DNA of 13,770 nucleotides from Bacteroidales bacterium UBA1392. GTDB lineage: Bacteria > Bacteroidota > Bacteroidia > Bacteroidales > UBA932. Shown piece by piece: positions 1 through 6,239 of this stretch. The translations under genes and the position numbers were made by a program. The notes beneath the pieces are model-generated. The model saw nothing but the letters and a program-made list of their open reading frames with translations, was not told the DNA's origin and made no database searches. Within the stretch, counting starts at the first letter, position 1, and every line of letters begins with the position of its first letter. The DNA lies in the NCBI GenBank assembly GCA_002305275.1, contig DBQO01000035.1:5023-18792 (forward strand), written 5' to 3'.

Positions 1-1327
1 GCTCATACCAGATGCGCTCCCTTGCCCTGGCGATATGTACCAGCAAGATTGCCTCGCCGTATTGCGAAAGAATGTAATTGCTTCCGGCTCTTATTATCGC
101 TCCATGCGAGATCTCCCTCTCCTCAAAGAGCATCCGCTCCTCCTGTCCTTCTCCAATGGGACGAATTCTAGAAGGTACGGTTGAAAAATCCCTGCCCTTT
201 CCTATGTCGAAGGGATTGAATAAGGGGTCATAGTCTATCCTTGGCATTCTAATGTGTTCCCTGCCGTGCTCCATCGAGTCCTGAGTAGGCATACTGGGGA
301 TTTCCGGAACCCCTTCCGTGTCAAAATCTATGCTCGGTACAAAAGAGTTCTTGCCGAGTGCCTCTCTGACAGAAGCCATCACTATCTCAAATATCATCTG
401 TTCATCCTCGAACTTTACTTCGCTCTTAGTGGGATGAATATTGACATCCACTCTATCCGGAGGGGTCTCAAGGAAGACAAAATAGGTGGGCAACATACCT
501 TCCGGAAGGAGTTGCTCATAAGCCTTCATCACCGCCTTATGCAGGTAGGGTGAGCGGAAATAGCGTCCGTTAATGAAAAAATATTGGTTGCCGGGGGTTT
601 TGCGGGCCGATTCGGGTTTGCCGACGTGACCGCTTATTTTGACTACCGATGTTTCGGTGTCAATCTCTACCAAAGAGTTGATCATATCACGACCGAAGAT
701 GTCGTGTATACGTTGTTTTGTGTTGTCGGTAGCACGCAGATCATAAAGTACCTTGCCATTTGAGAACATCTTGAATTTGAGTTCCGGCCTGATGACGGCC
801 ACTCTTATGAACTCCTGAATAATGTGCCGTAGTTCGGAATTGTCTGACTTAAGAAATTTTCGTCTGGCGGGTACATTGTAAAATAGGTTGCGTACCTCGA
901 AGCTGGAGCCTATGGGAGAGGAGGTTTCGTGGCTTGCGGTGATATGGGATTCGCTCACCTCTACTTGCCATCCTACCTCACTGCCTATCTCACGTGTTTT
1001 GAGGGTTACATGTGCTACTGCCGCAATGGAGGCGAGAGCTTCGCCCCGGAAACCGTATGTGGAGATGGACTCAAGATCTTCGGCACGGTCTATCTTGGAG
1101 GTAGCGTGGCGCTCAAAGCAGAGTTCAGCATCTGCGGGGGTCATACCGGAGCCATTGTCGATAACCTGTATGAGGGTCCTGCCCGCATCGGTCACTATCA
1201 GTTGGATTGTATCTGCTCCCGCATCAATGGAGTTTTCCATTAGCTCCTTGACCACAGAAGCGGGGCGACCAACAACTTCCCCTGCTGCTATCAGATTGGA
1301 TATGTTGGCGGGTAATAGCTTTAGCAT
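1..1327 (-). CDS. mutL: DNA mismatch repair protein MutL (3' end outside window)
   Basis: MutL couples mismatch recognition by MutS to downstream repair; in many bacteria without MutH its C-terminal domain nicks DNA. The first 442 codons are present. The GHKL ATPase domain is intact: LPANISNLIAAGEVV near residues 5-19, ENSIDAG just after residue 30, DNGSGM, HATSKI and TYGFRGEALASI by about residue 105, followed by the transducer domain (FYNVPARRKF, NIHPTKSEVKF). A variable linker follows, then the start of the C-terminal domain. Where the family has DQHAxxExxxxE, this protein reads HIARARERIWYE at residues 431-442: the D and H positions are H431 and A433, while the later acidic positions remain. 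The ATG at 1325-1327 follows the upstream stop by one base (TAATATG), suggesting translational coupling. Identity is certain; whether it still nicks DNA is doubtful. Confidence 0.96.
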   Translation of the reverse strand, partial: MLKLLPANISNLIAAGEVVGRPASVVKELMENSIDAGADTIQLIVTDAGRTLIQVIDNGSGMTPADAELCFERHATSKIDRAEDLESISTYGFRGEALASIAAVAHVTLKTREIGSEVGWQVEVSESHITASHETSSPIGSSFEVRNLFYNVPARRKFLKSDNSELRHIIQEFIRVAVIRPELKFKMFSNGKVLYDLRATDNTKQRIHDIFGRDMINSLVEIDTETSVVKISGHVGKPESARKTPGNQYFFINGRYFRSPYLHKAVMKAYEQLLPEGMLPTYFVFLETPPDRVDVNIHPTKSEVKFEDEQMIFEIVMASVREALGKNSFVPSIDFDTEGVPEIPSMPTQDSMEHGREHIRMPRIDYDPLFNPFDIGKGRDFSTVPSRIRPIGEGQEERMLFEEREISHGAIIRAGSNYILSQYGEAILLVHIARARERIWYE

Positions 1328-1328
1328 A

Positions 1329-1688
1329 TTATTTAAAAAGTTGGCCAACACCGATGGCTATATAGTACAAAGCCACCAGCAGAGCTACGAAGGTTACCAG
1401 AGTAATTAACTTTTTTACTTTTTTATTTTCAGCCTGGCGGCGGTGTTGCTCAATGCCTTTGCTGAATGAGCCCCGGATGCTCGCTCCGGGCACATACTCT
1501 CTGGTTGATTTGGCACCTTTATTATCCGTTGTCTCTTGCGATGGATCGAAGGGAGTGCCGTCGGGGTTCTTGCCATACTTTTTATAAATCTCCGCTATAC
1601 GCTCCTTGCGCTCATCATAATAGCGTGGAGTATAGTGGAAAACCCGATGAGAAGGTGTCCTGAAAAAGCTAAGGTTGAAAAATCCCAT
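1329..1688 (-). CDS. Small tail-anchored membrane protein of unknown function, coupled to mutL
   Basis: A 119-residue protein I do not recognise as a named family. The N-terminal two thirds is soluble, basic and tyrosine-rich (RVFHYTPRYYDERKERIAEI near residues 15-34), with a low-complexity middle (NPDGTPFDPSQETTDNKGAK). A lysine/arginine-rich stretch at about 82-93 precedes a single hydrophobic segment at about 94-115, so the likely topology is a cytoplasmic body held by a C-terminal anchor. Its stop overlaps into the mutL start (TAATATG), so both are read from one message. A plausible promoter lies just upstream. The gene looks real from its coupling, its sensible composition and the divergent promoter arrangement. 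A link to mismatch repair is only positional; no function is claimed. Confidence 0.8.
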   Translation of the reverse strand: MGFFNLSFFRTPSHRVFHYTPRYYDERKERIAEIYKKYGKNPDGTPFDPSQETTDNKGAKSTREYVPGASIRGSFSKGIEQHRRQAENKKVKKLITLVTFVALLVALYYIAIGVGQLFK

Positions 1689-1716
1689 AATTGTAACAAA
1701 ATTGTCAATTGAATAT

Positions 1717-1748
1717 TTAGGACAAAGTTAACATATTTTTTATTTTTG
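1717..1748 (+). promoter_or_regulatory. Promoter of ispF, overlapping the divergent mutL-side promoter
   Basis: TATTTTTG at 1741-1748 matches the -7 consensus TAnnTTTG. A weak -33 (TTAG, 1717-1720) lies 20 bp upstream. It interleaves with the minus-strand promoter, so the two polymerases would compete for the same 40 bp. Confidence 0.5.
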
Positions 1749-1754
1749 TAGAAA
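1723..1754 (-). promoter_or_regulatory. Promoter of the small membrane protein-mutL operon
   Basis: On the minus strand TAACTTTG (1730-1723) matches the Bacteroidota -7 consensus TAnnTTTG. TTTC lies 20 bp upstream (1754-1751), one mismatch from TTTG. The predicted leader is about 28 nt. It overlaps the divergent ispF promoter. Confidence 0.55.
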
Positions 1755-1757
1755 AAT

Positions 1758-1763
1758 AGGAGG
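1758..1763 (+). promoter_or_regulatory. Strong Shine-Dalgarno sequence before ispF
   Basis: AGGAGG stands five bases before the ispF ATG. Bacteroidota genes seldom use Shine-Dalgarno pairing, and other starts in this window lack one, so this site is unusual and fixes the ispF start at 1769. Confidence 0.6.
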
Positions 1764-1768
1764 TTTCT

Positions 1769-2245
1769 ATGGAGATTCGTGTCGGTAACGGTTTTGATAT
1801 ACATGAGCTTGCTCCCGGGCTGCCCCTGAGACTCTGTGGGGTGACTATTCCTTCGGAGCAGGGATGTGTTGCCCACTCTGACGGAGATGTGGCAATCCAT
1901 GCTCTTTGTGATGCACTGTTAGGTGCTCTTGCTCTCGGCGATATTGGAAAGTATTTCCCCGATACTTCGGATGAATACAAAGGTATCGATAGCCGCATAC
2001 TGCTTAAGCGCATTTTTGAAATGGTCAAGGAGCGTGGTTGGAGTATAGGCAATATTGATATAACTATCATGCTGCAGAAACCCAAATTGGCTCCTTATAT
2101 CCTCGAAATGAGGGAAATGTTGGCCTCTGAGATGGATTTGGATATGGAACGCATTTCGGTTAAGGCGACTACTGCTGAGAAACTCGGATTTGTGGGCAGA
2201 GAGGAGGGAATTGCCACTTTTGCTACAATTTTATTGCTCAATTGA
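1769..2245 (+). CDS. ispF: 2-C-methyl-D-erythritol 2,4-cyclodiphosphate synthase
   Basis: IspF converts CDP-methylerythritol 2-phosphate into methylerythritol 2,4-cyclodiphosphate with release of CMP, a step of the non-mevalonate isoprenoid pathway in the cytoplasm. The 158 residues match the usual family length. The metal ligands of the family are visible as D10 and H12 in GNGFDIH and H44 in the block HSDGDVAIHALCDALLGA. The conserved GDIGKYFPDTS follows, and near the C-terminus ATTAEKLGFVGREEGIA (about 132-149) is the cytidine/diphosphate-binding loop of the trimer. The start is fixed by a Shine-Dalgarno sequence five bases upstream and a promoter before it. The -33 element of the next gene, tRNA-Gln, lies inside its last codons. 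Confidence 0.97.
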   Translation: MEIRVGNGFDIHELAPGLPLRLCGVTIPSEQGCVAHSDGDVAIHALCDALLGALALGDIGKYFPDTSDEYKGIDSRILLKRIFEMVKERGWSIGNIDITIMLQKPKLAPYILEMREMLASEMDLDMERISVKATTAEKLGFVGREEGIATFATILLLN

Positions 2246-2263
2246 GAAATATCTCTATATTTG
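2234..2263 (+). promoter_or_regulatory. Promoter of tRNA-Gln, partly inside the ispF 3' end
   Basis: TATATTTG (2256-2263) matches TAnnTTTG. TTG at 2234-2236 lies 19 bp upstream, inside the last codons of ispF. The bases from the -7 TTTG onward, TTTGCACTCCCAA (2260-2272), recur exactly at the other tRNA promoter in this window. Confidence 0.65.
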
Positions 2264-2276
2264 CACTCCCAAACAC

Positions 2277-2347
2277 TGACCTATTGTGTAATGGTAGCAC
2301 AGCAGATTCTGGTCCTGCTAGTCTAGGTTCGAATCCTAGTAGGTCAA
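2277..2347 (+). tRNA. trnQ: tRNA-Gln (anticodon CUG)
   Basis: The full cloverleaf can be folded by eye. The acceptor TGACCTA pairs with TAGGTCA at 2340-2346. The D-arm is GTGT/GCAC with loop AATGGTA. The anticodon stem is GCAGA/CCTGC around loop TTCTGGT, with the anticodon at 2309-2311. The T-arm is CTAGG/CCTAG around TTCGAAT. The discriminator is A2347 and CCA is not encoded. The CUG anticodon decodes CAG. The pair next to the loop (31-39) is an A-C mismatch, perhaps a trace of change from a UUG-type gene where A-U would form. The PHP gene starts 32 bases later with no visible promoter of its own, so the primary transcript may carry both. Confidence 0.95.
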
Positions 2348-2379
2348 CTTCTTTCACCCTTTTTTCTTACAATTATAAT

Positions 2380-3507
2380 ATGAAACGTTTATTTGCAGTA
2401 ATGCTGCTATGCTTTGCCTATGCAGCCCTCTTCTCTATTGTCGCAGACGCTCAACGCATGGAGAACACCAATCCCAACAAACAGTTTATTCCCGACAAGT
2501 CAAATCATGTGCGCAACGAGGTTGTAATCCCCGATTTTGGGGGCTACAAGGTACTTAAAGGTGACTTTCACATACATACCGTCTTTTCTGACGGTGTAGT
2601 ATGGCCTACTTACAGGATTCAAGAGGCCTGGCGTGACGGTCTTGACATTCTCGCAATTTCCGATCACATAGAATACAGGCCCCATAGCCAATATATGAAT
2701 GCCGATCGCAACACTTCCATGAAAATTGCCGCTCCCGAGGCAGAGAAACTGGGTATCCTACTCGTTCCGGCAACTGAGGTGACACGGGAACAGGGTGTTA
2801 TAGGCCATTTCAACGCGATTTTCATTCAAGATGCCGAGCTGATGAATCTTGAGGATCCCAAGGAGGCATTGCGTGAAGCACGCAGACAGGGAGCATTCAT
2901 TTTCTTCAACCACCCCGGCTGGAAAATGGATACATGCGTTTTTTCACCATTCCAGAAAGAATTATTGGAAGAGGGTTTGATAGATGGTGTCGAGGCGGTC
3001 AACGGATTTGAGTTCTATCCGCGCGCAATTTCCTGGTGCAAAGATCTGAACATTACTCTTTTTGCCAATTCCGATGCCCACGATCCCGTTCCCGTTTATT
3101 TCAAGTACGATCGCAGGGGAGCGGAGGATGTACGCTACAGGCCCATGACGCTGGTGCTCGCGAAGGATAAGAGTCTTGAGGCAGTACGGGAAGCACTTGA
3201 TGCAAGACGCACAATCGGTTCTTACCATGGCTATCTTATTGGTATGTTTGATCTGCTCGAAGGGCTTTTTGATGCATGTATTTCCACTGAAAAGCTTTCC
3301 GTTGTCGGAAAAAATACTAATTGGCAGCTGCGCAACAACTCCTCTTTGACATTTCGATTCAGCATAGGCGGTACATATTTTATTCTGCTGCCATTTACGT
3401 CCTGCACACTGATACGCACCTCAGACATAACTTCAGTTGATGTAACCGTGCTCAATATGTATCATTACGAGAACACACATCCGGTGTTTAAGTTGGAGCT
3501 TAAGTAG
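2380..3507 (+). CDS. Exported PHP-domain phosphoesterase (possibly Sb-PDE-like)
   Basis: A 375-residue protein with a signal peptide (hydrophobic stretch about 4-22, likely cleavage after ADA or AQ near 24-25), so it should act in the periplasm or be lipid-free secreted. A complete PHP metal-binding set is present: GDFHIHTVFSDG (H64, H66, D71), SDH (94-96), E133 in ATEVT, H143, H178 in FNHPG, and D232/H234 in NSDAHD. These ligands usually hold two or three metals for phosphoester hydrolysis. The last hundred residues look beta-rich and may form a separate domain. The frame is open upstream across the tRNA, but ATG 2380 is chosen because it gives the signal peptide and avoids the tRNA. Similar Bacteroidota proteins are annotated as Sb-PDE family; the substrate is unknown. 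Confidence 0.85.
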   Translation: MKRLFAVMLLCFAYAALFSIVADAQRMENTNPNKQFIPDKSNHVRNEVVIPDFGGYKVLKGDFHIHTVFSDGVVWPTYRIQEAWRDGLDILAISDHIEYRPHSQYMNADRNTSMKIAAPEAEKLGILLVPATEVTREQGVIGHFNAIFIQDAELMNLEDPKEALREARRQGAFIFFNHPGWKMDTCVFSPFQKELLEEGLIDGVEAVNGFEFYPRAISWCKDLNITLFANSDAHDPVPVYFKYDRRGAEDVRYRPMTLVLAKDKSLEAVREALDARRTIGSYHGYLIGMFDLLEGLFDACISTEKLSVVGKNTNWQLRNNSSLTFRFSIGGTYFILLPFTSCTLIRTSDITSVDVTVLNMYHYENTHPVFKLELK

Positions 3508-3524
3508 CGGGGAACATACTTTTT

Positions 3525-3555
3525 TTTGGCTATTTCGTTTTTTTGCGTACTTTTG
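3525..3555 (+). promoter_or_regulatory. Promoter of the CAU tRNA
   Basis: TTTG at 3525-3528, 19 bp of spacer, then TACTTTTG at 3548-3555: a full match to the Bacteroidota promoter pattern. It is followed by the same GCACTCCCAA start region as the tRNA-Gln promoter. Confidence 0.75.
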
Positions 3556-3565
3556 CACTCCCAAT

Positions 3566-3639
3566 GGCGAGATAGCTCAGATGGTTAGAGCGCATGATTC
3601 ATAATCATGAGGTCCCGAGTTCAATTCTCGGTCTCGCTA
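3566..3639 (+). tRNA. trnM: tRNA-Met (anticodon CAU; tRNA-Ile2 not excluded)
   Basis: The acceptor GGCGAGA pairs with TCTCGCT (the first pair is G-U). The D-arm is GCTC/GAGC, and the anticodon stem CATGA/TCATG surrounds loop TTCATAA with CAU at 3600-3602. The T-arm is CCGAG/CTCGG around TTCAATT, and the discriminator is A3639. CCA is not encoded. It is not an initiator: position 1-72 is paired and the anticodon stem lacks the GGG/CCC triplet. A CAU anticodon can also belong to an isoleucine tRNA modified by TilS, which cannot be settled by eye. It marks the edge of the accessory region. Confidence 0.92.
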
Positions 3640-3647
3640 CTAAAAAG

Positions 3648-3675
3648 GCCGACTAATTTTTTGGTCGGCTTTTTT
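3648..3675 (+). terminator. Rho-independent terminator after the CAU tRNA
   Basis: GCCGAC (3648-3653) pairs with GTCGGC (3664-3669), flanked by an A-run before and six Ts after. It is a strong intrinsic terminator starting nine bases after the tRNA ends. Confidence 0.85.
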
Positions 3676-3713
3676 GGTGCGTGTTGCGGGGTTCAAGGTG
3701 CAGGGTGTTAAAT

Positions 3714-3750
3714 GCCAAATTGCCGAACAAATTTGAGCCAAATTGCCGAA
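3714..3750 (+). repeat. Direct repeat of 14 bp, two copies 23 bp apart
   Basis: GCCAAATTGCCGAA occurs at 3714-3727 and exactly again at 3737-3750. It lies between the tRNA terminator and the first palindromic repeat, where no gene is seen. The purpose is unknown; an attachment-site or protein-binding role is speculation. Confidence 0.7.
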
Positions 3751-3768
3751 AAGTGAAAAACAACGTAT

Positions 3769-3815
3769 TTCTACTGAAAGTTTGGTTGCATGTTGCGACC
3801 GTTTTGCCAGTAGAA
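3769..3815 (+). repeat. Palindromic repeat element, copy 1 (3' side of the ATPase gene)
   Basis: Outer arms TTCTACTG (3769-3776) and CAGTAGAA (3808-3815) enclose a core GGTTGCA-TGT-TGCGACC (3784-3800). The core arms pair apart from one T-G position. The element ends five bases beyond the ATPase stop codon. It shares the stretch from AAAGTTTGG to the right arm with copies at 5196 and 5282, all in the same orientation. Confidence 0.85.
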
Positions 3816-3820
3816 GTTGT

Positions 3821-5161
3821 TTACCTGATAATATCTGCTACTACATCATCCAATAGGAAAGGGATGACTCCTACGTACATTACTCCATCTTCATCCGACC
3901 ATAGCTTGCTACTTCCGTCCAATATCACAATTTTACGGAAGAAGTCGCCCGTGTTTCTCAGAGAAAAGGTCTCTTGAGCTTTCTTATCGGGAGTGTCAAC
4001 ATTTAGTGCTGATTGAATATAGACTTTGTTGTTACCGGCATTGACAACAAAATCGATTTCATATTGCGACAATTTGCGCTTGCCCTCTATAATGCGCGAA
4101 AGCTCCACAATACCCACATCTACTGAATACCCTCTGCGAATTAAATCATTGTAAATCATATTTTCCATTAGGTGCGAGCGCTCATGTTGACGGAAATTCA
4201 ATTTTGCATTTCTCAATCCCAGATCTACGGCATAATACTTTTGAATTCTATCAAAATATTTGCGTCCTTTCACATTCCATCGCTTTGCACTTTGGAATAG
4301 GAATGCATCCTCCAAGTAGTCGAGGTAGTTTTTGATAGTGATGTGTGAGGTGGATTTACCCATTATAGAGGAAGCAGTATTGGCCAGTTTGTTAGGATTT
4401 GTCAACGAGCCGACTGATGATGAAAGTGCATCGACCAAAGCGCTTAATATGGTGTCATCCTTGAGGTTGTAACGTTCAACGATATCCTTTATGTAAACAT
4501 TGGAAAAGAGTCCTTGTAAGTACTTGCGCTTCTCCTTTTCGTCAGGCTCAAGAACCGCCAGGGGCATACCGCCATACATCAAATACTCCTCAAATGCATC
4601 AGCTTTCTCCATTTGTGCCACCGAGTAGAATTCTGCAAATGATAAAGGATGAACTTTGACTTCAGAGCCACGATCACGGAAGTTAGTTACGATATCCTTT
4701 GAGAGCATCTTGGAGTTAGATCCTGCCACATATACATCAAGGTTTGGGCGTGCAATAAGATCATTCAAAACATCGTAGAAGGTGGTATAAAGCATATCTC
4801 TATCCTCTTCGGGAACCAGTGTTTCGTCGATATCTGAATTTTTTACCTTATATGACAACTGTATCTCGTCAATAAACAGATAAAACTTCCTGCTAACATC
4901 ACTTGTAAGTTGCAAAATATGCTCATATAGTAGGATTGGGTTACGATAAATGATATCTGACTGTCTATCAAGGGCCACTTCAACGAAATCATCCTTTTGC
5001 ACTCCTTCCGCAAGCAATCGGTTTTTATATAGAGTTGAAAGCAAGAAGGACTTTCCGGAACGTCTTATACCTGTCACAATCTTTACCTTGCCATTCCAAC
5101 GTTTGGCAAGTAATTGTTCTACGTACTCGTTTCGATCTATTATCACTCGATTTTCTGTCAT
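3821..5161 (-). CDS. AAA+ ATPase with C-terminal DUF4143 (nuclease-like) domain
   Basis: A 446-residue protein of the large Bacteroidota family of AAA_14/DUF4143 ATPases, whose cellular role is not established. Walker A is GIRRSGKS (31-38) and Walker B is FYLFIDE ending at D98-E99. A sensor-like YVAGSNSKM lies near 144-152 and YGGMP near 196-200. The C-terminal half carries DUF4143, with features reminiscent of a PD-(D/E)xK fold: E333 in LMENMIYNDL, D370 in YEIDFVV, and YIQSA at 381-385, where the usual acidic or Q-x-K element is only partly kept. The gene is alone on its strand. A matching promoter lies upstream and palindromic repeats lie on both sides, which suggests it moved as a unit or is controlled through those elements. 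The family call is firm; function and mobility are inference. Confidence 0.9.
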   Translation of the reverse strand: MTENRVIIDRNEYVEQLLAKRWNGKVKIVTGIRRSGKSFLLSTLYKNRLLAEGVQKDDFVEVALDRQSDIIYRNPILLYEHILQLTSDVSRKFYLFIDEIQLSYKVKNSDIDETLVPEEDRDMLYTTFYDVLNDLIARPNLDVYVAGSNSKMLSKDIVTNFRDRGSEVKVHPLSFAEFYSVAQMEKADAFEEYLMYGGMPLAVLEPDEKEKRKYLQGLFSNVYIKDIVERYNLKDDTILSALVDALSSSVGSLTNPNKLANTASSIMGKSTSHITIKNYLDYLEDAFLFQSAKRWNVKGRKYFDRIQKYYAVDLGLRNAKLNFRQHERSHLMENMIYNDLIRRGYSVDVGIVELSRIIEGKRKLSQYEIDFVVNAGNNKVYIQSALNVDTPDKKAQETFSLRNTGDFFRKIVILDGSSKLWSDEDGVMYVGVIPFLLDDVVADIIR

Positions 5162-5195
5162 AATAAAGCCGTTTTATAGTTGCACTTTTATAGTC

Positions 5196-5238
5196 GTACT
5201 AAAAGTTTGGTTGCATAGTGCGACCATTTTGTCAGTAC
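5196..5238 (+). repeat. Palindromic repeat element, copy 2 (at the ATPase transcription start)
   Basis: GTACT (5196-5200) and AGTAC (5234-5238) enclose GGTTGCA-TAG-TGCGACC (5209-5225). Compared with copy 1 the base of the outer stem has changed from C-G to G-C on both sides, which preserves pairing, and the three central bases of the core differ while the arms are identical. The right end overlaps the -7 box of the ATPase promoter. Confidence 0.85.
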
Positions 5239-5268
5239 AAATATAGCGTTTTTAGTTTTGTTGGCAAA
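5238..5268 (-). promoter_or_regulatory. Promoter of the ATPase gene, abutting the palindromic repeat
   Basis: On the minus strand TTTG (5268-5265), a 19-bp spacer and TATATTTG (5245-5238) form a full consensus promoter. Initiation a few bases on would fall inside copy 2 of the repeat, so nearly the whole element would be the start of the roughly 70-nt leader of the ATPase message. Confidence 0.7.
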
Positions 5269-5281
5269 AAATCAGCAATAA

Positions 5282-5324
5282 AAACTGACAGTTTGGTTGC
5301 ATGTTGCGACCGTTTTGCTAGTAG
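5282..5324 (+). repeat. Palindromic repeat element, copy 3 (upstream of the ATPase promoter)
   Basis: The core GTTTGGTTGCATGTTGCGAC (5291-5310) is identical to copy 1, and the following GTTTTGC is kept. The outer arms are weaker (ACTG at 5284-5287 with TAGT at 5319-5322, including a G-T pair). It is offset 86 bp from copy 2 and in the same orientation, so the two copies bracket the ATPase promoter. Confidence 0.8.
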
Positions 5325-5332
5325 CTGCCCTC

Positions 5333-5391
5333 AAAATGTCAAGTATTTTGCTCAATTTACTTGACAATGTGCTTTAATTATCTGACATTTT
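5333..5391. repeat. Nested inverted repeats, possible terminator of the permease remnant
   Basis: TGTCAAGTA (5337-5345) is exactly complementary to TACTTGACA (5358-5366), and AAAATGTCA (5333-5341) to TGACATTTT (5383-5391). Read on the minus strand, the first pair is a 9-bp hairpin followed by TTTT, which could end the transcript of the permease fragment at 5432. A leftover mobile-element end is an alternative. Confidence 0.55.
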
Positions 5392-5431
5392 ACTGTATCA
5401 TTCCGTCTGCTAATGGCAATAACTATTCAAG

Positions 5432-6239
5432 CTATTCATAGCGCAAGGCCTCTACCGGATTGCGACTTGCTGCTCTCCAGCTTTGCCAACTGACGGTCAG
5501 GAGTGCAACTAGAAGGGCGATTAGGCCGGCCAGGGCGAAGATCCACCAGCTGAGGGCGGTTTTGTAGGCAAAGTTTTCGAGCCATTTTGAGATGGCGTAG
5601 TAGGTGAGCGGCACTGCGATAATGAAAGCTACAACTACCCAAATTACAAATCGGCGGTTGAGTAAAGCGAGGATTTCCGAAATGGTGGCTCCATTGATTT
5701 TGCGGATACCTATTTCTTTTGTTCTATGCTGTATGATTTGCATTGAAAGGCCGTATAGTCCGAGCATTGAGATGAAGATGGCGAGGAGCGACATAATGGT
5801 CAGAAGCTTTCGTGTACGGATTTCGCGAGTATAATTTGCTTGAAGATCTTTATCTACGAAACTGTAACTGAATGGCAGGTCGGGTTCGATTCGTTTCCAA
5901 ACAGCCTCCATTTCAGCAATGTTTTTCTGCAAATCGCCGGGATGCAGACGCACTATAAAGTACCACAATTCGGGATAGAGGAAATAAAACGCCGGAAAAC
6001 TTTCGTTTTGTAATGAGATGTTTTGAATATCCTCAATCACACCGCATATTTCGCAATCAAGTCCGGTAAAGTAGCTTGTCACCTTCATTCCAATGGGATT
6101 TTCGACATTCATCTTTTTCCAACACTGCTCATTTATGATGATTTTTGAACTGTCTGTTGGTGAATAGGCTTCGCCCAAAATGAACTTTGTCTTCATTACA
6201 TCGAAAAAATCGCCGTCTGTTGGAGCTATCCTCAAATTG
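5432..6239 (-). pseudogene. C-terminal remnant of an FtsX/MacB-type ABC transporter permease
   Basis: This encodes only the last third of a permease that normally has about 780-800 residues in Bacteroidota. It starts with part of the periplasmic MacB-type domain (FFDVMKTKFILGEAYSPTDS, then INEQCWKKMNVENPIGMKV), followed by three membrane segments of the FtsX domain. The conserved cytoplasmic loop QHRTKEIGIRKINGATISEI and the usual ending SRNPVEALRYE are present. The open frame continues about 49 codons further to an ATG at 6385, but those codons are the antisense of a histidine kinase fragment and show no permease similarity, so the true homology breaks at about 6239. The part that remains is undamaged, suggesting a recent event. 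It lacks the first membrane helix and most of the periplasmic domain, and should not work as a transporter. Confidence 0.85.

Noticed and set aside
888..1409. Plus-strand open frame of 173 codons inside mutL
   Set aside because: It is antisense to well-conserved MutL ATPase motifs and lacks any recognisable domain.
2242..2379. Open frame extending the PHP phosphoesterase upstream through the tRNA-Gln gene
   Set aside because: It overlaps a complete tRNA cloverleaf; ATG 2380 gives a proper signal peptide instead.
3566..3639. tRNA-Met as the attachment site of an integrated island with a duplicated 3' end
   Set aside because: No second copy of the tRNA 3' end and no integrase gene were found within the window.
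3769..5324. CRISPR array
   Set aside because: Only three repeats at spacings of about 1.4 kb and 86 bp, with a gene between them and no regular spacers or cas genes.
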